This document shows, in pieces, positions 8,462 through 17,002 of a stretch of DNA of 64,000 nucleotides. The translations under genes were made by a program, and so were the position numbers. Where the stretch lies: NCBI RefSeq assembly GCF_034424375.1, contig NZ_CP139965.1:1674001-1738000 (forward strand), read 5' to 3'. Within the stretch, counting starts at the first letter, position 1. Each line of letters opens with the position of its first letter. The notes under the pieces were generated by a model that was given only the letters and a program-made list of their open reading frames with translations, did not search any database and was not told the origin of the DNA. Source of the stretch: Paraburkholderia kururiensis (lineage in GTDB: Bacteria; Pseudomonadota; Gammaproteobacteria; Burkholderiales; Burkholderiaceae).

Positions 8462-9811
8462 ATGAACCCGACGACTTCAATGCCTTCCGTAGATCGCATC
8501 GTGAGCAAGGCGATGCGCCGTCTGCTGCCGTTCTTGCTGCTCATGTACGTGCTGGCGTTTCTCGACCGCGCGAATATCGGCTTCGCGCAGAAGGCGCTGC
8601 AACACGATACGGGCCTGTCCGACGCAGCGTTCGCGTTTGGCGCGGGCGTGTTTTTCGCGGGCTACGCGTTGTTCGAAGTGCCAGGCAATCTGCTGCTGCA
8701 TCGCGTGGGCGCCCGCGCATGGATGTGCCGCATCATGGTGACGTGGGGCCTTGTCTCGAGCGCCATGTGTCTGGCGAGCACACCTGGGTCGTTCTACGTG
8801 CTGCGCTTTTTGCTGGGCGTGGCCGAGGCGGGTTTCTTTCCCGGCATCATCTATTACCTCACGCACTGGTTTCCGCAGGCGGCCCGCGGCCGTGCCATTG
8901 GCGTCTTCTATTTCGGCGCGCCGCTCGCGTTTATTTTCGGCGGTCCGCTCTCGGGGCTGTTGCTCGACATGCACGGCCTGTTCGGACTCGCGGGGTGGCA
9001 GTGGCTGTTTCTGATCGAAGGCGGGCTTGCCTCAGCGGTAGGCGTGTGGGCGTTCTGGTATCTCGACAACAAGCCCGCCAACGCGCGCTGGCTCGACGAC
9101 GCCGAGCGCCGCGTGCTGACGGAAGCCGTGGAGCGCGACGCGCGCCATGCCGCCGCGCACGGTCCACAGCAGGTGATCGATGCGCTGTTCAATGCACGCG
9201 TGCTGCTCTTCGCCGCCATCTACGCGTTGATCCAGGTGAGCGTGTATGGCGTGATCTTCTTTTTGCCGCAACAGGTGGCATCGTTGCTCGGTACGCGCGT
9301 GGGTCTGAAGGTGGGGCTCGTGACAGCGGTACCGTGGCTGTGCGCACTCGCGGTGACGTGGTGCGTGCCGCGCCATGCCGATCGCACCGGCACGCATCGC
9401 GCGTGGGCCGTCATGCTGCTCGTTCTTGCGGGACTCGGCATTGCGCTTTCGGGCATGACGCAAAGCCCGTTGCTCGCGCTTCTCGCACTGTGCTGTGCCG
9501 CGAGCGGCTTTATTGCTGCCCAGCCGCTTTTCTGGACGTTTCCGACGCGCTATCTCACGGGCGCGGCAGCGGCCGGCGGCATCGCGCTCATCAATTCGCT
9601 GGGCAGCCTGGGCGGCTTCATCGCGCCCAGTCTGCGTGCGCTGGTCCAGCACCTCGCGGCAACGGGTACGGCCACGAGCGGCGCAGCCGCAGGTCTTGCC
9701 ATGCTCGGCGCGGCGAGCCTCGTTGCGGCGCTGCTGGTCGGCACGCGGGTGCCGCGCGAAGCCGCGCCCAGCGCCGATACCTTCGAGCCGCGTGCACACC
9801 GCGCGCGCTGA
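8462..9811 (+). CDS. MFS transporter, anion:cation symporter family (rhamnonate-type)
   Basis: 449 aa, about 12 membrane segments. The N-terminus LLPFLLLMYVLAFLDRANIGFA and the FRFLLGVAEAGFFPG-like segment (RFLLGVAEAGFFPGIIYYL) are hallmarks of the anion:cation symporter family that takes up sugar acids. E. coli pairs a similar carrier (RhmT) with L-rhamnonate dehydratase. It sits 39 bp after the SDR and 54 bp before the dehydratase, so uptake of L-rhamnonate or a related acid is the best inference. This gives the locus a second entry route besides the ABC importer. Confidence 0.82.
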   Translation: MNPTTSMPSVDRIVSKAMRRLLPFLLLMYVLAFLDRANIGFAQKALQHDTGLSDAAFAFGAGVFFAGYALFEVPGNLLLHRVGARAWMCRIMVTWGLVSSAMCLASTPGSFYVLRFLLGVAEAGFFPGIIYYLTHWFPQAARGRAIGVFYFGAPLAFIFGGPLSGLLLDMHGLFGLAGWQWLFLIEGGLASAVGVWAFWYLDNKPANARWLDDAERRVLTEAVERDARHAAAHGPQQVIDALFNARVLLFAAIYALIQVSVYGVIFFLPQQVASLLGTRVGLKVGLVTAVPWLCALAVTWCVPRHADRTGTHRAWAVMLLVLAGLGIALSGMTQSPLLALLALCCAASGFIAAQPLFWTFPTRYLTGAAAAGGIALINSLGSLGGFIAPSLRALVQHLAATGTATSGAAAGLAMLGAASLVAALLVGTRVPREAAPSADTFEPRAHRAR

Positions 9812-9865
9812 TTCAATCCAGCGGGCTCGTCGAGCACGCTCATCAAGCAAAGGGAGCGATTACCC

Positions 9866-11044
9866 ATGGCCATGCCCACCATCAAGCATGTGCGTGCCTT
9901 CATCGTTCGCGGCGGCGGCGCCGATTATCACGACCAGGGCGACGGGCACTGGATCGACGATCACATCGCCACGCCGATGGCGCGCTATCCCGAGTACCGG
10001 CAGAGCCGGCAGTCGTTCGGCATCAACGTGCTCGGCACGCTCGTGGTGGAGATCGAGGCGAGCGACGGCACGGTCGGCTTCGGCGTGACGACGGGCGGCG
10101 AGATTGGCGCGTTCATCGTCGAAAAGCACCTCGCGCGTTTTCTGGAAGGCCAGCTTGTGACCGACATCGAGAAGATGTGGGATCAGATGTACTACGCCAC
10201 GCTTTACTACGGCCGCAAGGGCGTGGTGCTCAATACGATCTCGGGCGTGGATCTCGCGCTGTGGGACCTGCTCGCGAAGGTGCGCGAAGAGCCCGTCTAT
10301 CAACTGCTGGGCGGCCCCGTGCGCGACGAACTCGTGTTCTACGCCACGGGCGCGCGCCCGGACCTTGCGAAGCAGATGGGCTTTATCGGCGGCAAGCTGC
10401 CGTTGCAGCATGGCCCCGCGGAAGGCGAGGAGGGATTGCGGCAGAACATCGAGAAGCTCGCAGAAATGCGTAACCGCGTGGGCGACGATTTCTGGCTGAT
10501 GTACGACTGCTGGATGAGTCTCGACGTGCGCTACGCCACGCGCCTCGCGCAGGCCGCGCACGAATACGGTCTCAAATGGATCGAGGAATGCCTGCCGCCC
10601 GACGACTACTGGGGCTACGCGGAACTGCGCCGCAACGTGCCGCGCGGCATGCTCGTCTCCACGGGCGAGCACGAGGCGACGCGCTGGGGCTTTCGCATGC
10701 TGCTCGAAATGGGCTGCTGCGACCTGATCCAGCCCGACGTGGGCTGGTGCGGCGGCATCACGGAACTCATCAAGATTTCGGCATTGGCGGACGCGCACAA
10801 TGTGATGGTGGTGCCGCACGGGTCGTCCGTGTACAGCTATCACTTCGTCGTGACGCGCCACAACTCGCCGTTCTCCGAGTTCCTGATGATGGCGCCGAAG
10901 GCCGATCAGGTGGTGCCGATGTTCACGCCGCTCCTGCTCGACGAACCCGTGCCCGTGAACGGCCGCATGAAGGTGCCCGACACGCCGGGGTTCGGCGTGC
11001 GGCTGAATCCGGAATGCGCGCTCGAACGGCCGCATACGCATTGA
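9866..11044 (+). CDS. rhmD: L-rhamnonate dehydratase
   Basis: 392 aa, enolase superfamily. It follows remembered E. coli RhmD closely: DYHDQGDGHWIDDHIATPM, QSRQSFGINVLGTLVVE, FYATGARPDLAKQMGFIGGK, DFWLMYDCWMS (metal ligand Asp), KWIEECLPPDDYWGY (Glu), STGEHEATRWGF (Glu) and VVPHGSSVYSYH (catalytic His). It removes water from L-rhamnonate to give 2-keto-3-deoxy-L-rhamnonate in the cytoplasm. Length matches the family. Starts after AGGGAG; a second ATG lies two codons downstream. Confidence 0.93.
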   Translation: MAMPTIKHVRAFIVRGGGADYHDQGDGHWIDDHIATPMARYPEYRQSRQSFGINVLGTLVVEIEASDGTVGFGVTTGGEIGAFIVEKHLARFLEGQLVTDIEKMWDQMYYATLYYGRKGVVLNTISGVDLALWDLLAKVREEPVYQLLGGPVRDELVFYATGARPDLAKQMGFIGGKLPLQHGPAEGEEGLRQNIEKLAEMRNRVGDDFWLMYDCWMSLDVRYATRLAQAAHEYGLKWIEECLPPDDYWGYAELRRNVPRGMLVSTGEHEATRWGFRMLLEMGCCDLIQPDVGWCGGITELIKISALADAHNVMVVPHGSSVYSYHFVVTRHNSPFSEFLMMAPKADQVVPMFTPLLLDEPVPVNGRMKVPDTPGFGVRLNPECALERPHTH

Positions 11045-11118
11045 CGGGTGTGTCGAAGTGCATTGCAATGAGGCCTTCAGATAGGGCCTGAAATGCCCAT
11101 CCCCGTAAGGAGAACAAC

Positions 11119-11901
11119 GTGCTGCTCAAGGACAAGGTGGTGATCGTCACCGGCGGTTCGCGCGGCATCGGCCGTGCGATTGCGATAGCCAGTGCGCGCG
11201 AAGGCGCCGATGTCGCGATCAACTACTGGGGCGACAACGACGCTTCATACGGCCGCCGCACGGCCGTCTCGGAAGTGGTGGCCGAGATCGAAAAACTGGG
11301 CCGCCGCGCAATTGCCATCGAAGGGAACGTGGCCGCGCCGCAAACGGGCATCGATCTCGTGCGCCATACCGTGGAGTCGTTCGGCAAGGTGGACGTGCTC
11401 GCGAGCAATGCCGGCATCTGCCCGTTCCATGCGTTCCTCGACATGCCGCCTTCGGTGCTGGAACGCACCGTGGGCGTGAACCTGAACGGCGCGTTCTACG
11501 TGACGCAGGCCGTGGCACGGCAGATGAAGGAGCAGGGCACGGGCGGCGCCATTGTCGCCACCAGTTCCATCAGCGCGCTCGTGGGCGGCGGCATGCAGAC
11601 GCATTACACGCCCACCAAGGCCGGCGTGCATTCGCTAATGCAGTCGTGCGCCATCGCACTGGGTCCGTTCGGAATCCGATGCAATTCCGTCATGCCCGGC
11701 ACCATTGCAACGGACCTGAACGCGGAAGATCTTGCCGACGAGACGAAGCGCGCGTACTTCGAAAAGCGCATTCCGCTGGGGCGCCTCGGCACGCCGGAGG
11801 ACGTGGCCGACTGCGTGGTGTTTCTCGCCTCGGACCGCGCGCGTTATGTGACCGGCGCCGCGTTGCTCGTGGACGGCGGCCTCTTCGTCAACCTGCAGTG
11901 A
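11119..11901 (+). CDS. SDR, probable L-rhamnose 1-dehydrogenase
   Basis: 260 aa SDR with a GTG start preceded by TAAGGAG. Motifs: TGGSRGIGRAIAIA, NAG in ASNAGICPF, TSSISALVGGG with the catalytic serine, YTPTK, and TGAALLVDGG. NYWGDNDASYGRRTAVSEVV after the second beta strand is a distinctive insert of L-rhamnose 1-dehydrogenases (LRA1/RhaDH type). It would oxidise L-rhamnose to the lactone, the substrate of the lactonase at 13404. Last gene of the first operon; its 3' end overlaps the convergent LysR gene by 14 bp. Confidence 0.83.
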   Translation: MLLKDKVVIVTGGSRGIGRAIAIASAREGADVAINYWGDNDASYGRRTAVSEVVAEIEKLGRRAIAIEGNVAAPQTGIDLVRHTVESFGKVDVLASNAGICPFHAFLDMPPSVLERTVGVNLNGAFYVTQAVARQMKEQGTGGAIVATSSISALVGGGMQTHYTPTKAGVHSLMQSCAIALGPFGIRCNSVMPGTIATDLNAEDLADETKRAYFEKRIPLGRLGTPEDVADCVVFLASDRARYVTGAALLVDGGLFVNLQ

Positions 11902-12943
11902 ACGTTCGATGAACCGGCAGCGAAGATGCGCCAGGCGCCGCGGCCGCTTCGTAGCCGTCTGCGGCAGAAGCAGCGGAATGGCTGCCCGCGCGTGCCTCGG
12001 CAAGCGGCTGCGAGAAGCGGCGCAGCAGGCTCACGAAGTGTTCGGCCGGTTCGGCGAGCGGCTCGTTTTTGCGCGTGAGCACGCCGAAGCCCGGCAGGCT
12101 CTTGCCGATTTCGAGCGGCAGGGCCACGAGCAGCTTGCCGCGCATGTGGTCGCGCACCACCGATTCCGGCAGCATCGCAACCGCATCGTATTTTTCGAGC
12201 AGTTGAAGCGTGGCGAACACGGACGCACATTCGGTCAGATTCACCGGCGTGGCGAGCCCCGCACGCGCAAGCTCTTCTTCGAACAGCACGCGTGCCGGAC
12301 TCGTGATGGGCTGCGCGACCCAGGGCCAGTCCACCAGTTCCTGCAGCGTCACGCTCGTGTTGCGCGCAAGCGGATGGCGCGCGCGCACCACGAGCAGCAG
12401 CGGTTCGCGCGCAAGCGGTTCGAAATGGAAGTCGTTGTGTTGCAGCGGCGTGGTGAGACGCCCCAAGGCGAGATCCACTTCGCGGCGATGCAGCAGCTGC
12501 ACGAGCTGGTCGCTGGTCTCGCCCAGAATGCGCACGTTGAGGAGCGGCCGTTCGGTTTTCAGCGCGGCCACGGCCATGGCCAGCACGTCGGGGGCCGCGC
12601 CCATGATGGCGCCCACCGTGAGCTGCCCGTGCCCGCCCTTGCGCTTCACGTCGAGGTCTTCGGCAAAGCGCGTGAGTTCCGCGAGCGCGCGCCGCGCGTA
12701 GGCGAGCGTCACGGTGCCGAGCGCCGTGGGTTCGATGCCGCGCGCGCTGCGTTCGAAGAGACGAAAGCCGAAGGCCTCTTCGATGTCGCTCAGCATGCGG
12801 CTGGCGCTGGGTTGCGCCACGTTGATGGACTCGGCGGCCTGATGGACGTTGCGTGCGTCGTCGAGTGCGACGAGCAGTGCAAGGTGTTTGAATTTGAGCC
12901 GGTTGACGAGCGCGACTGCCACTGCCTGAGGGTTCATGGCCAT
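11888..12943 (-). CDS. LysR family regulator of the rhamnose locus
   Basis: 351 aa from the ATG at 12943 (MAMNPQAV); 12937 is an alternative and no ribosome site decides. The DNA-binding domain reads LKFKHLALLVALDDARNVHQAAE then NVAQPSASRMLSDIEEAFG, like the GbpR/CbbR sugar-responsive LysR group. The effector domain has normal size and an Ala/Ser-rich tail (SHSAASAADGYEAAAAPG). It lies between the two rhamnose operons, divergent from rhaM. The same promoter-proximal sequence before both operons makes it the likely common regulator. Confidence 0.85.
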   Translation of the reverse strand: MAMNPQAVAVALVNRLKFKHLALLVALDDARNVHQAAESINVAQPSASRMLSDIEEAFGFRLFERSARGIEPTALGTVTLAYARRALAELTRFAEDLDVKRKGGHGQLTVGAIMGAAPDVLAMAVAALKTERPLLNVRILGETSDQLVQLLHRREVDLALGRLTTPLQHNDFHFEPLAREPLLLVVRARHPLARNTSVTLQELVDWPWVAQPITSPARVLFEEELARAGLATPVNLTECASVFATLQLLEKYDAVAMLPESVVRDHMRGKLLVALPLEIGKSLPGFGVLTRKNEPLAEPAEHFVSLLRRFSQPLAEARAGSHSAASAADGYEAAAAPGASSLPVHRTFTAG

Positions 12944-12980
12944 GTGCGATTCGGTTTGTGGATCGACCGATCCCAACAAC

Positions 12981-13013
12981 GGATTGGTTGGCTATCGGTG
13001 CACGAATTATAGT
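12981..13013 (+). promoter_or_regulatory. Promoter/operator of the rhaM-transport operon
   Basis: GGATTGGTTGGCTATC (12981-12996) and TATAGT (13008-13013), with TTGGTT as -35 and an 18-bp spacer. It matches the element at 7535-7566 in sequence and layout. It lies in the 125-bp gap between the divergent LysR gene and rhaM, where a LysR protein would be expected to bind. Confidence 0.6.
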
Positions 13014-13068
13014 CGCTTCAAATACGGCGCCGGGCCCGCCAAAACCCGCACGCGAGGAGAAACGGAGC

Positions 13069-13383
13069 ATGGAGACAATCGCCTTCCGGATGGTGCTCAA
13101 CCCGGGTCAACGCGACGAGTACGAGCGTCGCCATCGCGAGATCTGGCCCGCGCTGGCCGACGCACTGCGTGAAACCGGCATCAGCGACTACTGGATCTTC
13201 TTCGACGACAGCACGCACTATCTCTTCGCCGTGCTCAAGCGCCGCGCCGGCCACACCATGAACGAGCTTCCGCAACTCGCCATCATGCGCAAATGGTGGG
13301 ATTACATGGCCGACATCATGCAGACCGCGCCCGACGGCGCGCCGCTGCAAAAGTCGCTCGAACCGCTGTTCCATCTGCCCTGA
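13069..13383 (+). CDS. rhaM: L-rhamnose mutarotase
   Basis: 104 aa, full length for RhaM/RhaU. Matches the family in MVLNPGQRDEYERRHREIWPAL (split: NPGQRDEYERRH and EIWPALADAL), ISDYWIFFDD, LFAVLK and RKWWDYMADIMQTAPDGAP. The conserved His in the N-terminal part and the WW pair near residue 77 are present. It interconverts alpha and beta L-rhamnose, supplying the anomer used by the dehydrogenase. First gene of the second operon, start preceded by GGAGAAACGGAG; 20 bp before the lactonase. Confidence 0.93.
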   Translation: METIAFRMVLNPGQRDEYERRHREIWPALADALRETGISDYWIFFDDSTHYLFAVLKRRAGHTMNELPQLAIMRKWWDYMADIMQTAPDGAPLQKSLEPLFHLP

Positions 13384-13403
13384 ACCGGCCAACGGAGAGC
13401 GCC

Positions 13404-14336
13404 ATGCCGCAGACCTTGCAGGTCGTCGATCCGCACGTTCACTTCTGGAACATCGACACGCACCATTACCCGTGGCTCGCGAAACCGGGCGTTTCGTTCG
13501 TAGGCGACGCGCGTGAACTCGCGCACAACTACGTCGTGGCGGACCTTGTGCGCGATGCGAGCGAGGCCGGCGATGTCGACGTGCTGAAGGTCGTGCACGT
13601 CGAGGCGAATCACGACCCTGCGGACCCGGTGGAGGAAACGCGCTGGCTGCAATCGCTCGCAGACGGTTCGCGCGAACAGAAGGCGAGCGCGGGCGGCGGC
13701 TGGCCCAACGGCATCGTGGCCGCCGCGGATTTGAGCCGGCCTGACGCACCGGAGATTCTCGCCGCCCACGCCGCGTTCGCCAACACGCGCGGCATCCGGC
13801 AGATTCTCAACGTGCACGGGAATCCGCTCTACGACTACGTGGGACGCCACTACCTGCGCGACGACACCTGGCGTCGCCACTTCGCGTTGCTCGCTAAGTA
13901 CGGGCTCTCGTTCGATCTGCAACTGTATCCGTCACAGATGGAAGAGGCCGCGGCCCTTGCGCGGGCGCATCCCGACATCCGGATCATCGTGAATCATGCG
14001 GGCATGTTCGTGGACCGCAACAGCGTGGCCGGCTATCGCGCCTGGCGCGAAGGCATGCGCGCGCTGGCGGCGTGCCAGAACGTGGCCGTGAAGATCAGCG
14101 GCCTGGCGATGTTCGATCACGCATGGACCGTGGAAAGCCTGCGCCCGTATGTGCTGCAAACGCTCGACACGTTCGGCGTGGAGCGCGCCATGTTCGCCTC
14201 GAATTTTCCGGTGGACCGGTTGTTCGGTTCATATGGTGCGTTGTGGCATGCGTATGCGGACATCGTGAGCGGTGCGAGCGATAGCGAGCAGGCCGCGCTC
14301 TTTCGCACCAACGCGGAGCAGTTCTACCGGATCTGA
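13404..14336 (+). CDS. Amidohydrolase family lactonase, probable L-rhamnono-lactonase
   Basis: 310 aa. Amidohydrolase-2 (COG3618-like) protein: VDPHVHFWNI gives the H-x-H metal motif near residue 10, with VVHVEANHDP, IIVNHAGMFVD and FASNFPVDRLFGSY near the C-terminus. Relatives hydrolyse L-rhamnono- or L-fucono-lactone. Between mutarotase and transporter genes it should open the lactone made by rhamnose dehydrogenase, giving L-rhamnonate for RhmD. ATG preceded by ACGGAGAG. L-fuconolactonase is the alternative; the rest of the locus favours rhamnose. Confidence 0.82.
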   Translation: MPQTLQVVDPHVHFWNIDTHHYPWLAKPGVSFVGDARELAHNYVVADLVRDASEAGDVDVLKVVHVEANHDPADPVEETRWLQSLADGSREQKASAGGGWPNGIVAAADLSRPDAPEILAAHAAFANTRGIRQILNVHGNPLYDYVGRHYLRDDTWRRHFALLAKYGLSFDLQLYPSQMEEAAALARAHPDIRIIVNHAGMFVDRNSVAGYRAWREGMRALAACQNVAVKISGLAMFDHAWTVESLRPYVLQTLDTFGVERAMFASNFPVDRLFGSYGALWHAYADIVSGASDSEQAALFRTNAEQFYRI

Positions 14337-14399
14337 GCAGCACACCCGGGCCGCACATAACACGACAGCAACACGGCGGCCCCAACACGGAGACACGGT

Positions 14400-15935
14400 T
14401 TGGAGACGAAAGCACATGACCGCGGCGTGCCGCGCCTCGAGCTGCGCCACGCGAGCAAGTCGTTCGGCCGCGTGCGCGCGCTGATCGACGGCAGCCTCGT
14501 GCTGTGGCCCGGCGAAGTGCACGCGCTGCTCGGCGAGAACGGCGCGGGCAAATCGACGCTCGTCAAGATTCTCGCGGGCGTGCATCAGCCCGACGGCGGC
14601 GAGCTGCGCATGGACGGCACCGCGCGCCGCTTTGCGAGCCCCGGCGAAGCGCGCGATGCCGGCATCGCAGTGATCTATCAGGAACCCACACTATTTTTCG
14701 ATCTCTCGATTGCCGAGAACATCTACATGGGGCGCCAGCCCGTGGATCGCCTGGGGCGTATCGACTACGGCGCCATGCATCGCGAAGTGGATGCGCTGCT
14801 CGCGTCGCTCGGCGTCGAACTCACGGCCGAACGGCTCGTGCGCGGACTTTCCATTGCGGACCAGCAGGTGGTGGAGATCGCCAAGGCGCTCTCGCTGAAC
14901 GCGAGCGTGCTCATCATGGACGAACCCACTGCCGCGCTTTCCTTGCCCGAAGTCGAACGGCTTTTCGCCATCGTGCGCAAGCTGCGCGAGCGTGACGTGG
15001 CCATTCTGTTCATCACGCACCGGCTCGAAGAGGTGTTCGCGCTCACGCAGCACGTCACCATCATGCGCGACGGCGAAAAGGTGTTCGACGCGCCCACCAG
15101 CGAACTTTCCACCGGCGCGATCGTCGCGAAGATGGTGGGCCGCGATCTGGAGAGCTTCTATCCGAAGGCCGACGTGACGCCTGGCGAGGTGCTGCTCGCG
15201 GTGCGCGGGCTTACGCGTATCGGCGTGTTCAAGGACATTTCGTTCGAGGTGCGCGCAGGCGAGATCGTGGCGCTCGCGGGCCTCGTGGGCGCAGGGCGCA
15301 GTGAGGTGGCGCGTGCGATCTTCGGCATCGATCCGCTCGATGCCGGCGAGATTCGCATTGCGGGCAAGCCGCTCGCGCCGGGCCGGCCCGCGGCGGCCGT
15401 GAAGGCGGGCCTCGCGCTCGTACCTGAAGACCGCCGGCAGCAGGGACTCGCGCTGGAACTGAGCATTGCGCGCAACGCATCGATGACCGTGCTTGGGCGG
15501 CTCGTGCGCCACGGCCTGATATCGGCGGGCCGCGAGGTGCAACTCGCGAGCCAGTGGGGCAAGCGGCTGCAACTCAAGGCCGGCGACCTCAACGCACCAG
15601 TGGGCACGCTCTCGGGCGGCAACCAGCAGAAGGTGGTGCTTGGCAAGTGGCTCGCTACGGGGCCGCGCGTGCTCATCATCGACGAACCCACGCGCGGCAT
15701 CGACGTGGGCGCGAAGGCCGAGGTGTACGGCGCGCTCGCCGAACTCGTGCGCGAGGGCATGGCGGTGCTCATGATTTCGAGCGAACTGCCCGAAGTGTTG
15801 GGCATGGCCGACCGTGTGCTCGTGATGCACGAAGGGCGCATCACGGCCGCCATCGCGCGTGCGGAAGCAACCGAAGAGCGGATCATGAGCGCGGCGCTGG
15901 GCGAGCGCGACATTCATCTGGGGCGGGCCGCATGA
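14400..15935 (+). CDS. rhaT: Rhamnose ABC transporter, ATP-binding protein
   Basis: 511 aa double ATPase of the sugar (RbsA/XylG-like) type. First half: GENGAGKST Walker A near residue 50, VLIMDEPTAAL Walker B. Second half: degenerate GLVGAGRSE, LSGGNQQKVVLGKWL signature, VLIIDEPTRGID. Start is a TTG at 14400 with GGAG 7 bp upstream; a GTG nine codons downstream is the alternative. The stop overlaps the next start (ATGA). With two permeases and a binding protein it forms a complete importer; rhamnose specificity comes from context and the Rhizobium rhaSTPQ analogy. Confidence 0.88.
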   Translation: METKAHDRGVPRLELRHASKSFGRVRALIDGSLVLWPGEVHALLGENGAGKSTLVKILAGVHQPDGGELRMDGTARRFASPGEARDAGIAVIYQEPTLFFDLSIAENIYMGRQPVDRLGRIDYGAMHREVDALLASLGVELTAERLVRGLSIADQQVVEIAKALSLNASVLIMDEPTAALSLPEVERLFAIVRKLRERDVAILFITHRLEEVFALTQHVTIMRDGEKVFDAPTSELSTGAIVAKMVGRDLESFYPKADVTPGEVLLAVRGLTRIGVFKDISFEVRAGEIVALAGLVGAGRSEVARAIFGIDPLDAGEIRIAGKPLAPGRPAAAVKAGLALVPEDRRQQGLALELSIARNASMTVLGRLVRHGLISAGREVQLASQWGKRLQLKAGDLNAPVGTLSGGNQQKVVLGKWLATGPRVLIIDEPTRGIDVGAKAEVYGALAELVREGMAVLMISSELPEVLGMADRVLVMHEGRITAAIARAEATEERIMSAALGERDIHLGRAA

Positions 15936-17002
15936 TGCGCCACTCGACTACGCACAGCCACGCGCTGCCGCAGACCGAAGGCACGACCGCTGCGATTGCC
16001 GGCCGCAGTGCGCCCGGCGGCATCGTCGGCATGCTCGCGAAGAGCCGCGAGACCACGCTCTTCATCGTGCTCGTGCTGCTGATTGTCGGCACGGCGCTGG
16101 CGCGGCCGCAGTTCCTCAATCTGCAGAATCTGCGCGACGTACTGCTCAACGTCTCCATTGTGGCGCTGCTTACGGCAGGCATGACCGTCGTGATCCTGAT
16201 GCGTCATATCGATCTCTCGGTGGGGTCGGTGGTCGGCATCAGCGCGTATGCGGTGGGCAGCCTCTACGTGGCTTTTCCGCACATGCCGGTGGTCGTTGCG
16301 CTCGCGGCGGGGCTCGGCATCGGCTTCGTGGGCGGCGCCATCAACGCGTTGCTCATTGCGGTGGGGCGCGTTCCTTCGCTCGTTGCCACGCTTTCCACGC
16401 TCTACATTTTTCGCGGCGCGGACTACGCGTGGGTGCACGGCGGACAGATCAACGCCACGAGTCTGCCGGACGCGTTCTCGCGGCTCGCCACGGGTGCCGT
16501 ATTCGGATTGCCCACGCTGGTGTTGCTCTCCGCGCTCGTGTTGCTCGCGCTTGCCGTGTATCTCAAGCAGTTCCGCCCCGGCCGCGAGTACTACGCGATC
16601 GGCTCGAACCCCGAGGCCGCGCGCCTTGCCGGCGTGAACGTGGAGCGGCGCGTGATGACGGGCTTCCTGATCTCGGGAAGCATTGCGGGACTCGCCGGCG
16701 CGCTGTGGCTCGCACGCTTCGGCACGGTGGACGCCAGCACCGCGAAGGGCATCGAGCTTCAGGTCGTGGCCGCCGCCGTGGTGGGCAGCGTCGCGATTAC
16801 GGGCGGGGTGGGCACGATACTCGGTGCCACGCTCGGCGCGCTCGTGCTGGGCGTGATCAGCATTGCGCTCGTCGTGCTGCACGTCTCGCCGTTCTGGGAG
16901 CAGGCCATCGAAGGCGCGTTGATCGTGACCGCCATCGCCGCGGATACGCTGCTCGCCCGTTCCGTCGCCAAACGCATGATGAGGAAACGCGATCATGGCT
17001 AA
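15932..17002 (+). CDS. rhaP: Rhamnose ABC transporter, permease 1
   Basis: 356 aa inner-membrane permease of the RbsC/AraH family with about 9-10 hydrophobic segments. Family signatures: MTVVILMRHIDLSVGSVVGIS, GVNVERRVMTGFLISGSIAGLAG and the LGATLGALVLGVI end. The N-terminal 35 residues are a polar extension (HSTTHSHALPQTEG). Start ATG overlaps the stop of the ATPase gene, showing translational coupling; it ends 8 bp inside the next gene. Confidence 0.88.
   Translation: MMRHSTTHSHALPQTEGTTAAIAGRSAPGGIVGMLAKSRETTLFIVLVLLIVGTALARPQFLNLQNLRDVLLNVSIVALLTAGMTVVILMRHIDLSVGSVVGISAYAVGSLYVAFPHMPVVVALAAGLGIGFVGGAINALLIAVGRVPSLVATLSTLYIFRGADYAWVHGGQINATSLPDAFSRLATGAVFGLPTLVLLSALVLLALAVYLKQFRPGREYYAIGSNPEAARLAGVNVERRVMTGFLISGSIAGLAGALWLARFGTVDASTAKGIELQVVAAAVVGSVAITGGVGTILGATLGALVLGVISIALVVLHVSPFWEQAIEGALIVTAIAADTLLARSVAKRMMRKRDHG

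Noticed and set aside
7670..14336. L-fucose instead of L-rhamnose pathway
   Set aside because: The dehydratase matches L-rhamnonate dehydratase in its distinctive segments and the 104-aa protein is RhaM-type rather than FucU-type.
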